Source of the DNA: Pedosphaera sp.
GTDB lineage: Bacteria > Verrucomicrobiota > Verrucomicrobiia > Limisphaerales > SXTU01
Assembly: GCA_009695395.1 (NCBI GenBank)
Contig: SIBB01000120.1
Coordinates: 1-9,044, forward strand
Length of the DNA: 9,044 nucleotides
Reading direction: 5' to 3'
Shown: piece after piece, positions 1 to 5,689 of the stretch
Position numbering within the stretch: the stretch's first letter is position 1
Layout: every line of letters starts with the position of its first letter
The notes under the pieces: model-generated
The model's input: the letters and a program-made list of their open reading frames with translations, nothing else
The model's database searches: none
What the model was told of the DNA's origin: nothing
Position numbers and translations under genes: made by a program

Positions 1-177
1 GACGAGGGTGGCCTGCCCCGCAGGGCCGCCCTTGGCTTCGTGCCGAAAACTCGGGCGAAGCTCATCGCGCGCAGCACCGGTGGTCCAGCCTGCTGGTGCA
101 GTGGGTGCATCGGCGGCCTCGGATAAGTTTGGCGCGAGCGCAAGCGCCCAGCTGGCGATGACGATAGCGAATTTCAT
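1..177 (-). CDS. Exported protein, N-terminal fragment (59 residues seen), runs off the left edge
   Basis: This minus-strand frame opens with ATG at 177 and stays open for 59 codons to the window edge, so only the N-terminus is visible. Residues 1-22 look like a Sec signal peptide: Lys at position 2, a hydrophobic stretch (FAIVIASWALALA), then a likely cleavage near SEAADA. The mature start has a GWTTGAARDELRPSF segment followed by a GGPAGQATL segment. From memory, similar motifs occur at the head of an N-terminal beta-sandwich domain in exported planctomycete and verrucomicrobial proteins, some of which continue into a carbon-nitrogen hydrolase domain. That link is a weak inference, because no catalytic domain lies in the window. 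It sits 29 bp downstream of the beta-propeller gene on the same strand, so co-transcription is likely. The start is supported by the signal peptide. There is no clear Shine-Dalgarno; a purine stretch (GAGCGAGAA) lies 9-17 nt upstream. Confidence 0.7.
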   Translation of the reverse strand, partial: MKFAIVIASWALALAPNLSEAADAPTAPAGWTTGAARDELRPSFRHEAKGGPAGQATLV

Positions 178-206
178 GGTGGAGATTTCTCGCTCCACTC
201 GCTGCG

Positions 207-1463
207 TCACTTGCCGGCGCTGCCGATGCAATAGAGGAACTCTTGTCGCGCGGCCCCTTTGGTCGCCACGCGCAGGTAGATGCGGCTGCCGCAAATCACG
301 GGAGAAGCGTAAGCCTCTTCGCCGAGCTGGTTCTGCGCGAGGATCTGAAAACTCTTCGGCGTGGCGGTGAAGACAAACGTCTTGCCGCTCACGTTCGAGG
401 CGTAAATGCGTTCACCCACCCTCACGGGCGAGGCGAAGAAATCTCCGCCGAGCCGCTCCTTCCAGAGTTCCTCGCCAGTGTCGGACTTCCAACACGCGGC
501 CACTCCCGCGTCCATCACGGCGTAGAGATGGCCGTCCTGCACGATCATCGAGGGCACATAGACGCGCGCGGTGTTTTGCCAGGCCACGGTGCCCGAACCG
601 TCCGCGAGCACGGCGACGGTGTGGTTCTTCGGATAGCCTCCGCCGGCGAAGACCCGCACGCCGTCCGTGACCATCGTCACGACGCATTCCTCGGTGGAGC
701 CGGCCACTTCCCAAAGCTTCTTCCCCGTCAGCGGGTCGAGGCTGGTGAGCAGGTTGCAGCCGGCCAGCACCATCTGCGTGCGCCCGCCGGCCTGCACGAT
801 GGCCGGGGTCGTGTAGTTGGGCAGCTTCGGGCGCGACTCGCTCCAAACGGGCGCGCCGGTTTTTTGGTCCAGCGCTGCGATGACCCCGCCGCCGCGATGG
901 TCTGCCGCGACCAGCACGAGCGCCGCGTGCAGCACGGGCGAGGAGGCGAAGCCCTGGTGCGCGACGAAGTCGCAGGCCTTGCGCTGCCAAAGCACCTTGC
1001 CGGCGAGGTCGAGCGCGGAGGTGTGCACCCCGCCGGCGTTGAGGAAGTTGATGAACAATCGCTCGCCGTCGCAAGCCACGGTGGAGGAGGCAGCGGAGGA
1101 ATTGCCGTGTTTTCCGGACTCGGCGTTGGCGGCGTGGACTTCGGATTGCCAGAGTAGCTTGCCGGACTTGCGGTCGAGACAAAGGACGGACTGTGACTTC
1201 GTTACCGGGTCCGCCGTGGCGAGGTAGATGCGTTCACCCACGACAGTCGGCGAGCTGTGGCCGCGCCCCGGCAGCGGCACTTTCCAAAGGACGTTCTCCG
1301 TTTCGCTCCACTGGATGGGAGGGCTTTGGCCGGGGGCGGCGAGGCCATCGCGCGTGGGGCCGCGCCACGCCGGCCAGTCGGTGGCGGCGATGGCAGCGGT
1401 CGCGGGGGACGCGAAGGGCAGCACGGCAGCGAAAAGGATGGGGAGCAGAGCGAGGTGTTTCAT
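207..1463 (-). CDS. Exported PQQ-binding-like beta-propeller repeat protein (418 aa)
   Basis: This is an exported protein of the PQQ_2 / BamB-like beta-propeller superfamily, probably periplasmic; its ligand and role are unknown. Residues 1-27 form a Sec signal peptide rich in Leu and Ala. The mature protein begins with the WPAWRGPTRDG motif (30-40) that opens many planctomycete and verrucomicrobial members. Blade motifs of the form LDxxTGxxLW recur at about 95-105, 150-159, 197-207, 241-251 and 324-334, and a last blade with ASPVICGSRIYLR lies at 386-398. The frame extends 15 codons further upstream, but ATG 1463 is preferred because it starts directly at the signal peptide. The gene is divergent from a second beta-propeller gene and lies 29 bp upstream of another exported protein on the same strand. 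Nothing shows that it binds PQQ: the family name reflects fold similarity to quinoprotein dehydrogenases, and no dehydrogenase signature is evident. Confidence 0.93.
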   Translation of the reverse strand: MKHLALLPILFAAVLPFASPATAAIAATDWPAWRGPTRDGLAAPGQSPPIQWSETENVLWKVPLPGRGHSSPTVVGERIYLATADPVTKSQSVLCLDRKSGKLLWQSEVHAANAESGKHGNSSAASSTVACDGERLFINFLNAGGVHTSALDLAGKVLWQRKACDFVAHQGFASSPVLHAALVLVAADHRGGGVIAALDQKTGAPVWSESRPKLPNYTTPAIVQAGGRTQMVLAGCNLLTSLDPLTGKKLWEVAGSTEECVVTMVTDGVRVFAGGGYPKNHTVAVLADGSGTVAWQNTARVYVPSMIVQDGHLYAVMDAGVAACWKSDTGEELWKERLGGDFFASPVRVGERIYASNVSGKTFVFTATPKSFQILAQNQLGEEAYASPVICGSRIYLRVATKGAARQEFLYCIGSAGK

Positions 1464-1568
1464 GGTGAAATCGGGTCGGAGCTTGGCTGAAGCACTGACG
1501 GCGGGCAAGCAGCGGGAAGCCCGCGCTCCATCGCTACAACCATTCGACAGTCCCGACCCGCCCGGTCA
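1464..1568. other. Divergent intergenic region between two beta-propeller genes
   Basis: These 105 bp must hold the promoters of both flanking divergent genes. No pair of -35 and -10 boxes stands out in either direction, and no Shine-Dalgarno precedes either start. A short hairpin is visible at 1512-1524 (GCGGG, 3-nt loop AAG, CCCGC), inside a GC-rich block at 1501-1526 with other overlapping inverted pairings. Confidence 0.5.
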
Positions 1569-2828
1569 ATGTCACTCATATCTATGCGCAGTCTCCTTCT
1601 CGTCGTGCTGTTCGCGTTCCTTCCTATCGTCTCCGGCGGGGACTGGCCGCAGTGGCGCGGCTCGGATGAGAACGGCATTTCCGCCGAGCGACTGCCCGCG
1701 AAGCCGGACTTCACCACCGTCCTTTGGCAGAAAAAAGTGGGCACGGGTTTCTCCACAGTCGTGGTCGCGGAGGGCCGCGTCTTCACGCTCGGGCACAGCG
1801 GGGCAAAGGACGGCGGGAACGAAACGGTCTGGTGCTTTCACTCAGAGACCGGCGCGGAACTCTGGCAGCACAGCTACCCGGCCCCCTTGATTGCCCGCTT
1901 CTACGAGGGAGGGCCAGGCGCGACGCCCACGGTGCGCGGCGGAAAAGTTTTCACTTACAGTAAACACGGCCGACTGCATTGCTACGAAGCGGCTACGGGC
2001 AAGGTGATTTGGCAACGCGACATGCTGGCCGAAGCCGGTCTGGACGAACCGCCGGAGTGGGGCTTCGCGTGCTCGCCGTATTTCCTGACCGACGACACGT
2101 TGCTCATCGAGGCGGGGGCCACGTTCGCCCTCGATGCGGCGACGGGAAAAGTGCGCTGGAAGAGCCAGCGCTTCACCCCCGCCTACGGCACGCCGAAGGC
2201 CTTCACTGCGGGCGGGCGCAAGCTCATCGCGGTGATGAAGACCGAGGGGTTGGTGCTGCTGGACGCAGGCAACGGCGCGACCGTGGCCACGGTGGATTGG
2301 AAGACTTCCTTCGACACAACCGCCACCACGCCGATCATTCACGGCACGAAGATTTTCATCTCCACCGGCTACGACCGGGGCTGCGCGGTCTTCGAGCTGG
2401 CGGGCGACCAACTGAAGAAGAGCTACGAGCACAAGCTCCTGTCCAACCACATGAACAACAGCGTGCTGATCGACGGGCATCTCTACGGCTTCGACGGCAC
2501 CGCGCACCGGGGCCGGCCCACGGAGTTCGTCTGCCTCGAACTCGCCACCGGGAAGGAGAAGTGGCGCGTGCCGCCCGCAGTGGGATTGGGCTGCGGTTCC
2601 GTGATGGCCACAGCAGACGGCACGCTGCTGATCCTGAGCGAGCGCGGGGAACTGCTCACGGCCCCGGCGACGACTGCTGGGTTCAAAACGACCGCCCGGC
2701 ACCAAGTGCTCGGGGGTCGTTGTTGGACGGTCCCGGTGCTGGCCCACGGACGCATTTACTGTCGCAACGCGCGCGGAGACTTGGTCTGCGTGAAGGCGGG
2801 GGATGGAGCGCTGAAAGTTGAGCGTTGA
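1569..2828 (+). CDS. Exported PQQ-binding-like beta-propeller repeat protein (419 aa)
   Basis: This is a second exported beta-propeller protein, divergent from the one to its left and only distantly similar to it. A Sec signal peptide occupies about residues 1-23, and the mature chain starts with DWPQWRGSDENG (25-36), the same opening motif as its neighbour. Blade motifs are visible at about 89-99 (CFHSETGAELW), 138-148 (CYEAATGKVIW), 187-197 (ALDAATGKVRW) and 322-332 (CLELATGKEKW). A conserved-looking stretch at 293-309 (NHMNNSVLIDGHLYGFD) and a closing blade at 395-407 (RIYCRNARGDLVC) follow. The start could be ATG 1569 or ATG 1584, five codons later; both give a usable signal peptide. A 14-bp tandem duplication spans the stop codon. 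The LOG gene follows after 32 bp on the same strand, with its own candidate promoter. No catalytic residues are recognised, so the function is unknown. Confidence 0.93.
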   Translation: MSLISMRSLLLVVLFAFLPIVSGGDWPQWRGSDENGISAERLPAKPDFTTVLWQKKVGTGFSTVVVAEGRVFTLGHSGAKDGGNETVWCFHSETGAELWQHSYPAPLIARFYEGGPGATPTVRGGKVFTYSKHGRLHCYEAATGKVIWQRDMLAEAGLDEPPEWGFACSPYFLTDDTLLIEAGATFALDAATGKVRWKSQRFTPAYGTPKAFTAGGRKLIAVMKTEGLVLLDAGNGATVATVDWKTSFDTTATTPIIHGTKIFISTGYDRGCAVFELAGDQLKKSYEHKLLSNHMNNSVLIDGHLYGFDGTAHRGRPTEFVCLELATGKEKWRVPPAVGLGCGSVMATADGTLLILSERGELLTAPATTAGFKTTARHQVLGGRCWTVPVLAHGRIYCRNARGDLVCVKAGDGALKVER

Positions 2829-2833
2829 AGGTT
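2806..2833 (+). repeat. 14-bp tandem duplication across a stop codon
   Basis: Two adjacent 14-bp units, GAGCGCTGAAAGTT (2806-2819) and GAGCGTTGAAGGTT (2820-2833), match at 12 of 14 positions. The array encodes the last residues of the upstream beta-propeller protein and its stop codon, then enters the gap before the LOG gene. The second unit contains the TTGAAG that may serve as the -35 box of the LOG gene. Confidence 0.7.
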
Positions 2834-2854
2834 GTCCCTCCCGTTCCCTAACCT
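2825..2854 (+). promoter_or_regulatory. Candidate sigma-70-like promoter of the LOG gene
   Basis: TTGAAG (2825-2830; 4 of 6 consensus bases) lies 18 nt before TAACCT (2849-2854; 3 of 6). The -10-like box ends 6 nt before the ATG at 2861, so a transcript from it would be leaderless or nearly so. This is a weak match made by eye, supported mainly by similar spacing at miaA and the DUF1501 gene. Confidence 0.3.
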
Positions 2855-2860
2855 CCGCCC

Positions 2861-3544
2861 ATGCAACACCCGCAACACAACGGCTTCGTCAAGGAAGACC
2901 CCTGGCGCATCTTCCGCATCATGGCCGAGTTCGTGGACTCCTTTGAGACGCTCTCCCACCTCGGCCCCGCCGTGACTGTCTTCGGCTCCGCACGCACGAA
3001 GCCGACTGACCCCTACTACAAGGCCGCCGTGGAAATCTCGCGCGGCTTCGCCAAGCACAACCTCGCCGTTATCACCGGCGGTGGCCCTGGCATCATGGAG
3101 GCGGCGAACCGTGGCGCGGCGGAGGCAAAGGGCAAGTCCGTGGGCCTGAACATCGAACTGCCGTTCGAGCAGAAGGGTAACCGCTACGCGAATGTGCCCG
3201 TCAACTTCCACTACTTCTTTTCGCGCAAGGTCTGCTTCGTGAAATACAGCATGGGCTTTGTTTTCATGCCCGGCGGCTTCGGCACGCTCGATGAGTTTTT
3301 CGAGGTCCTCACGCTCGTGCAGACCGAGCGCATCTCGCGCTTCCCGCTCATCTGCTACGGCACGGCCTACTGGGGCGGCCTGCTCAAGTGGGCCAAATCC
3401 TCGCTCGGAAAAAACGGCTACATCAGCCCCGGCGACCTCGACCTCATCACTCTCACCGATGACCCGCAGGAAGTGATCAAGCTGATCCTCGACTACAAGC
3501 GCCGCATCGGTCCGCCGGAGAGTGTCCCGCAAGCGTTCGCCTGA
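2861..3544 (+). CDS. LOG family protein, TIGR00730 Rossmann fold (cytokinin riboside 5'-monophosphate phosphoribohydrolase-like, 227 aa)
   Basis: LOG-family enzymes are cytosolic. They hydrolyse the N-glycosidic bond of nucleoside 5'-monophosphates, releasing a free base (a cytokinin when the substrate is prenyl-AMP) and ribose 5-phosphate. Visible landmarks are FGSAR (41-45) at the first beta strand, the glycine-rich GGGPGIMEAANRGA (73-86), SRK (121-123), and the family signature PGGFGTLDE (137-145), with the catalytic-region Glu at 145. The N-terminal extension (about 10-35, WRIFRIMAEFVDSFETL) and the overall length fit the longer bacterial group. Substrate specificity cannot be read from sequence; some members act on AMP or other purine nucleotides. 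The gene follows the beta-propeller gene by 32 bp and converges on parE. Its start at 2861 has no Shine-Dalgarno, but no better in-frame start is seen. miaA lies about 2 kb beyond the stop codon. Confidence 0.93.
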   Translation: MQHPQHNGFVKEDPWRIFRIMAEFVDSFETLSHLGPAVTVFGSARTKPTDPYYKAAVEISRGFAKHNLAVITGGGPGIMEAANRGAAEAKGKSVGLNIELPFEQKGNRYANVPVNFHYFFSRKVCFVKYSMGFVFMPGGFGTLDEFFEVLTLVQTERISRFPLICYGTAYWGGLLKWAKSSLGKNGYISPGDLDLITLTDDPQEVIKLILDYKRRIGPPESVPQAFA

Positions 3545-3553
3545 GTTTTGTCC

Positions 3554-3635
3554 TGCTCGTAATCTTAATCCTAATCTTGCTCCGTCCGTTGGGGTTCAAA
3601 GCCGGAAGGCTGGAGCAGGATTAGGAGCAAGAGGA
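3554..3635. repeat. Degenerate hexamer repeats in inverted orientation, forming a 15-bp stem
   Basis: Read on the minus strand, 3583 to 3554 is five consecutive hexamers: GGAGCA, AGATTA, GGATTA, AGATTA, CGAGCA. On the plus strand, 3612-3635 is GGAGCA, GGATTA, GGAGCA, AGAGGA. The two arrays use the same units in opposite orientation. As a result 3569-3583 pairs with 3612-3626 over 15 positions, 14 Watson-Crick and one G-T. The enclosed 28 nt contain a second hairpin, AGCC-GGAA-GGCT (3600-3611), with a GNRA-type loop. The structure fills most of the 110 bp between the convergent LOG and parE genes. It could end transcription from both sides, but it lacks a T run, so Rho-independent termination is not shown. 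Confidence 0.75.
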
Positions 3636-3654
3636 GCCGGCGTCACAGTCTCGT

Positions 3655-5490
3655 TCACTCCTCCGCCGCCACCACGAGATTCCCCATGATGTAGTCCTTC
3701 CGCTCGGGCGTGTTCTTGCCCATGTAGAAGGTGAGGATGCTCGCGGCGTCCGGCTTCGAGGCGTATTCCACCTGGCTCATTTTCATGCCCTTGCCGATGA
3801 ACTGCTTGAATTCGTTGGGTGAAATCTCGCCAAGGCCCTTGAAGCGCGTGATCTCGCAGCTCTTGCCCAGCTTCGCGGACGCTTTGTCGCGCTCGGCTTC
3901 GCTGTAGCAGTAGATCGTCTCGTGCTTGTTGCGCACGCGGAAGAGCGGCGTCTCCAGCACGTAGAGATGTCCGTCGTGGACCACCTGCTCGAAGAACTTC
4001 ATGAAGTAGGTGATCATCAGGTTGCGGATGTGCATCCCGTCCACGTCGGCGTCGGTGGCGAGGATGACCTTCTCGTAGCGCAGCCGGTCGAGGCTGTCCT
4101 CGATGTCGAGGGAGCGCATCAGGTTGTAGAGCTCGTCGTTCTTGTAAACGATGTCGCGCTTGAGATCCCACACGTTGAGCGGCTTGCCCTTGAGGGTGAA
4201 GACCGCCTGCGTGTTCACGTCGCGGCAGCTCGTGATGGAGCCGGCGGCGGACTGGCCCTCGCAGATGAAGACCATGGAGCCGCGGCCCTTGTCCTTCTTC
4301 CGGTCGAAGTGGACCTTGCAATCCTTGAGCTGCGGGATGCGCAGCGTGACGGACTTGGCCCGCTCACGGGCGAGCTTCTTCACGTCCTGCAGCTCTTTGC
4401 GAAGCTGCTTCGTGTCCTCGACCTTCCCCATGATTTGCTCGGCGACGGCTTTGTTGCGGTTGAAGAAGTGGAGGAGTTCCTCGCGCACCTTGTTCACCAG
4501 CTCGGTGCGGATCTCCGTGTTGCCCAGCTTGTTCTTCGTCTGCGACTCGAAGAGCGGGTCCTGCATCCGAATCGCCACCGCGCCGACCATGCACTCGCGC
4601 ACGTCGTCGCCGTCGTAGCCCTTCTTCGTGTATTCGTTCACTGCCTTGAGCAGGCCCTCGCGGAAGGCGCTCAGGTGCGTGCCGCCATCGCTGGTGTATT
4701 GGCCGTTGACGAAGGAGTAGAACGATTCGCCGTAGCGGCTGTTCGTGTGCGTGAAGCAGAACTCCAGCGTCTTGCTCGTGAAGTGCAGCGGCGGGTAAAT
4801 CGGCTCCGCGTTGTCCGTCTGCAAATCCTCCATGACCAGGTCGTGCAGGCCGTGGCGCGAGACGAACTCGGCGCCGTTGTAAATGAGCCGCAGCCCGCTA
4901 TTGAGGTAGCTGTAGTGGCGCAGCCGACGCTCGATGAACTCCGCCTTGAACTCGCTCTCCTTGAAGATGACCGGGTCCGGCTCGAACTCGATGAACGTGC
5001 CGTTGGGCTCCGTGGTCTTACCCTTGTTCTCCTTCTTGAGCTTGCCCTGCTTGAAGCTCGCCTCCGCGAACTGACCGTCGCGATGGCTGCGCACGGTGAA
5101 ATCCTTCGACAGCGCGTTGACGGCCTTGGTGCCGACGCCGTTGAGGCCGACGCTGAACTGGAAGACCTCGCTGTTGTATTTTGCGCCCGTGTTGATTTGG
5201 GAAACGCAGTCCACGAGCTTGCCCAGCGGGATGCCACGCCCGAAGTCGCGCACGCGGACGCTGTTGCCCTCGACAGTGATTTCGACCTGCTTGCCGAAGC
5301 CCATGATAAACTCGTCAATCGCGTTATCAATGACCTCCTTGAGCAGGATGTAGCAGCCGTCGTCGTAGTGCGCGCCGCTGCCGATGCGCCCGATATACAT
5401 CCCCGTGCGCAGCCGGATGTGGTCGATGCTGGAGAGCGTCTTGACCTTGCTCTCGTCGTAATTGTGCTTCGCAGATTTTTCGTCAGCCAT
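3655..5490 (-). CDS. parE: DNA topoisomerase IV subunit B / GyrB-like type IIA topoisomerase ATPase subunit (611 aa)
   Basis: This is the ATPase and toprim subunit of a type IIA topoisomerase, which with a ParC/GyrA-type subunit passes one DNA duplex through another to decatenate or relax the chromosome. The GHKL ATPase domain shows E52 and N56 in EVIDNAIDE, DFGRGIP (82-88) and GLNGVGTKAVNALS (115-128). The transducer domain carries QTKNKLGN (317-324). The toprim domain has EGQSAAGS (411-418), GKPLNVW (435-441) and DADVDGMHIRN (480-490), and RFKGLGE lies at 549-555. The motif glutamate and the DxDxD aspartates are present, so it should be active. EGQSA replaces the usual EGDSA. The 611-aa length lacks the insertion of proteobacterial GyrB and fits the short Bacteroidetes/Chlamydiae-type ParE. 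No A subunit lies in the window. miaA is 199 bp upstream on the same strand. A chromosomal gyrB elsewhere would confirm the parE assignment over gyrB. Confidence 0.95.
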   Translation of the reverse strand: MADEKSAKHNYDESKVKTLSSIDHIRLRTGMYIGRIGSGAHYDDGCYILLKEVIDNAIDEFIMGFGKQVEITVEGNSVRVRDFGRGIPLGKLVDCVSQINTGAKYNSEVFQFSVGLNGVGTKAVNALSKDFTVRSHRDGQFAEASFKQGKLKKENKGKTTEPNGTFIEFEPDPVIFKESEFKAEFIERRLRHYSYLNSGLRLIYNGAEFVSRHGLHDLVMEDLQTDNAEPIYPPLHFTSKTLEFCFTHTNSRYGESFYSFVNGQYTSDGGTHLSAFREGLLKAVNEYTKKGYDGDDVRECMVGAVAIRMQDPLFESQTKNKLGNTEIRTELVNKVREELLHFFNRNKAVAEQIMGKVEDTKQLRKELQDVKKLARERAKSVTLRIPQLKDCKVHFDRKKDKGRGSMVFICEGQSAAGSITSCRDVNTQAVFTLKGKPLNVWDLKRDIVYKNDELYNLMRSLDIEDSLDRLRYEKVILATDADVDGMHIRNLMITYFMKFFEQVVHDGHLYVLETPLFRVRNKHETIYCYSEAERDKASAKLGKSCEITRFKGLGEISPNEFKQFIGKGMKMSQVEYASKPDAASILTFYMGKNTPERKDYIMGNLVVAAEE

Positions 5491-5502
5491 GTTTCGCGCG
5501 GG

Positions 5503-5531
5503 TAGCTACCGGAAAGCGCGGTGGTTGCCAA
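5503..5531 (-). promoter_or_regulatory. Candidate parE promoter
   Basis: On the minus strand TTGGCA (5531-5526; 5 of 6 bases of the -35 consensus) lies 17 nt before TAGCTA (5508-5503; only 2 of 6 for the -10). The -10-like box ends 12 nt before the parE ATG. The -35 match and spacing are good and the -10 is poor. Confidence 0.3.
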
Positions 5532-5559
5532 TCGGAATCCCGCCCATGTGTGATTCCGA
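5532..5559. repeat. 8-bp inverted repeat next to the parE -35 box
   Basis: TCGGAATC (5532-5539) and GATTCCGA (5552-5559) are perfect inverted repeats separated by 12 nt. The left arm touches the TTGGCA proposed as the parE -35 box. The layout would suit a dimeric regulator site or a hairpin in RNA read through from miaA. No T run follows it in the minus direction. Confidence 0.5.
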
Positions 5560-5689
5560 GACGCATCTTTTTCCTTCACCCTCCTCATGCCAAGTCCCGA
5601 TGCGAGTCGGTGAAATGCCGACCGACAGCCGCGCCGAGCACCATCTCCATTCCACGGAGTGGGCCGCAGGCTGGATGAAGGTCGGGTGA

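Larger units (their letters stand above)
5491..5689. other. Intergenic region between miaA and parE
   Basis: These 199 bp separate miaA from parE, both on the minus strand. They hold a candidate parE promoter and an adjacent inverted repeat, described separately. GTCGG/CCGAC (stem of 5, 7-nt loop) near 5608-5624 and CCAC/GTGG (stem of 4) near 5652-5662 are weak hairpins. There is no stem followed by a T run in the minus direction that would mark a terminator for miaA. I see no gene here; the short minus-strand frame through it has no recognisable protein and no start signal. Confidence 0.5.

Noticed and set aside
8..370. 120-codon plus-strand open frame at the left edge
   Set aside because: It crosses the ends of two minus-strand genes and their gap. 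The translation is low-complexity Arg/Ser/Ala, and the minus strand has a convincing signal-peptide start at 177.
243..1157. 304-codon plus-strand open frame over the first beta-propeller gene
   Set aside because: It is rich in His, Arg and Gly with no recognisable domain. The opposite strand encodes a clear exported propeller.
1501..1530. REP-like dispersed repeat in the divergent gap, possibly related to the GC-rich block at 6661-6700
   Set aside because: The two blocks share only a short GGCAAGC core, which is too little to call a repeat family from this window alone.
1842..2747. 301-codon minus-strand open frame over the second beta-propeller gene
   Set aside because: The plus strand has a signal peptide and repeated blade motifs, while the minus translation has neither motif nor start signal.
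3922..5505. 527-codon open frame antisense to parE
   Set aside because: It is the shadow of a certain gene in GC-rich DNA. Its translation is dominated by Val, Leu, Ala, Asp, Glu and Arg as expected from complementary codons, and shows no family motif.
5532..5572. Plus-strand intrinsic terminator (8-bp stem then T5 at 5568-5572)
   Set aside because: The T run begins 8 nt after the stem and no plus-strand transcript is expected here, so a regulatory or incidental inverted repeat is more likely.
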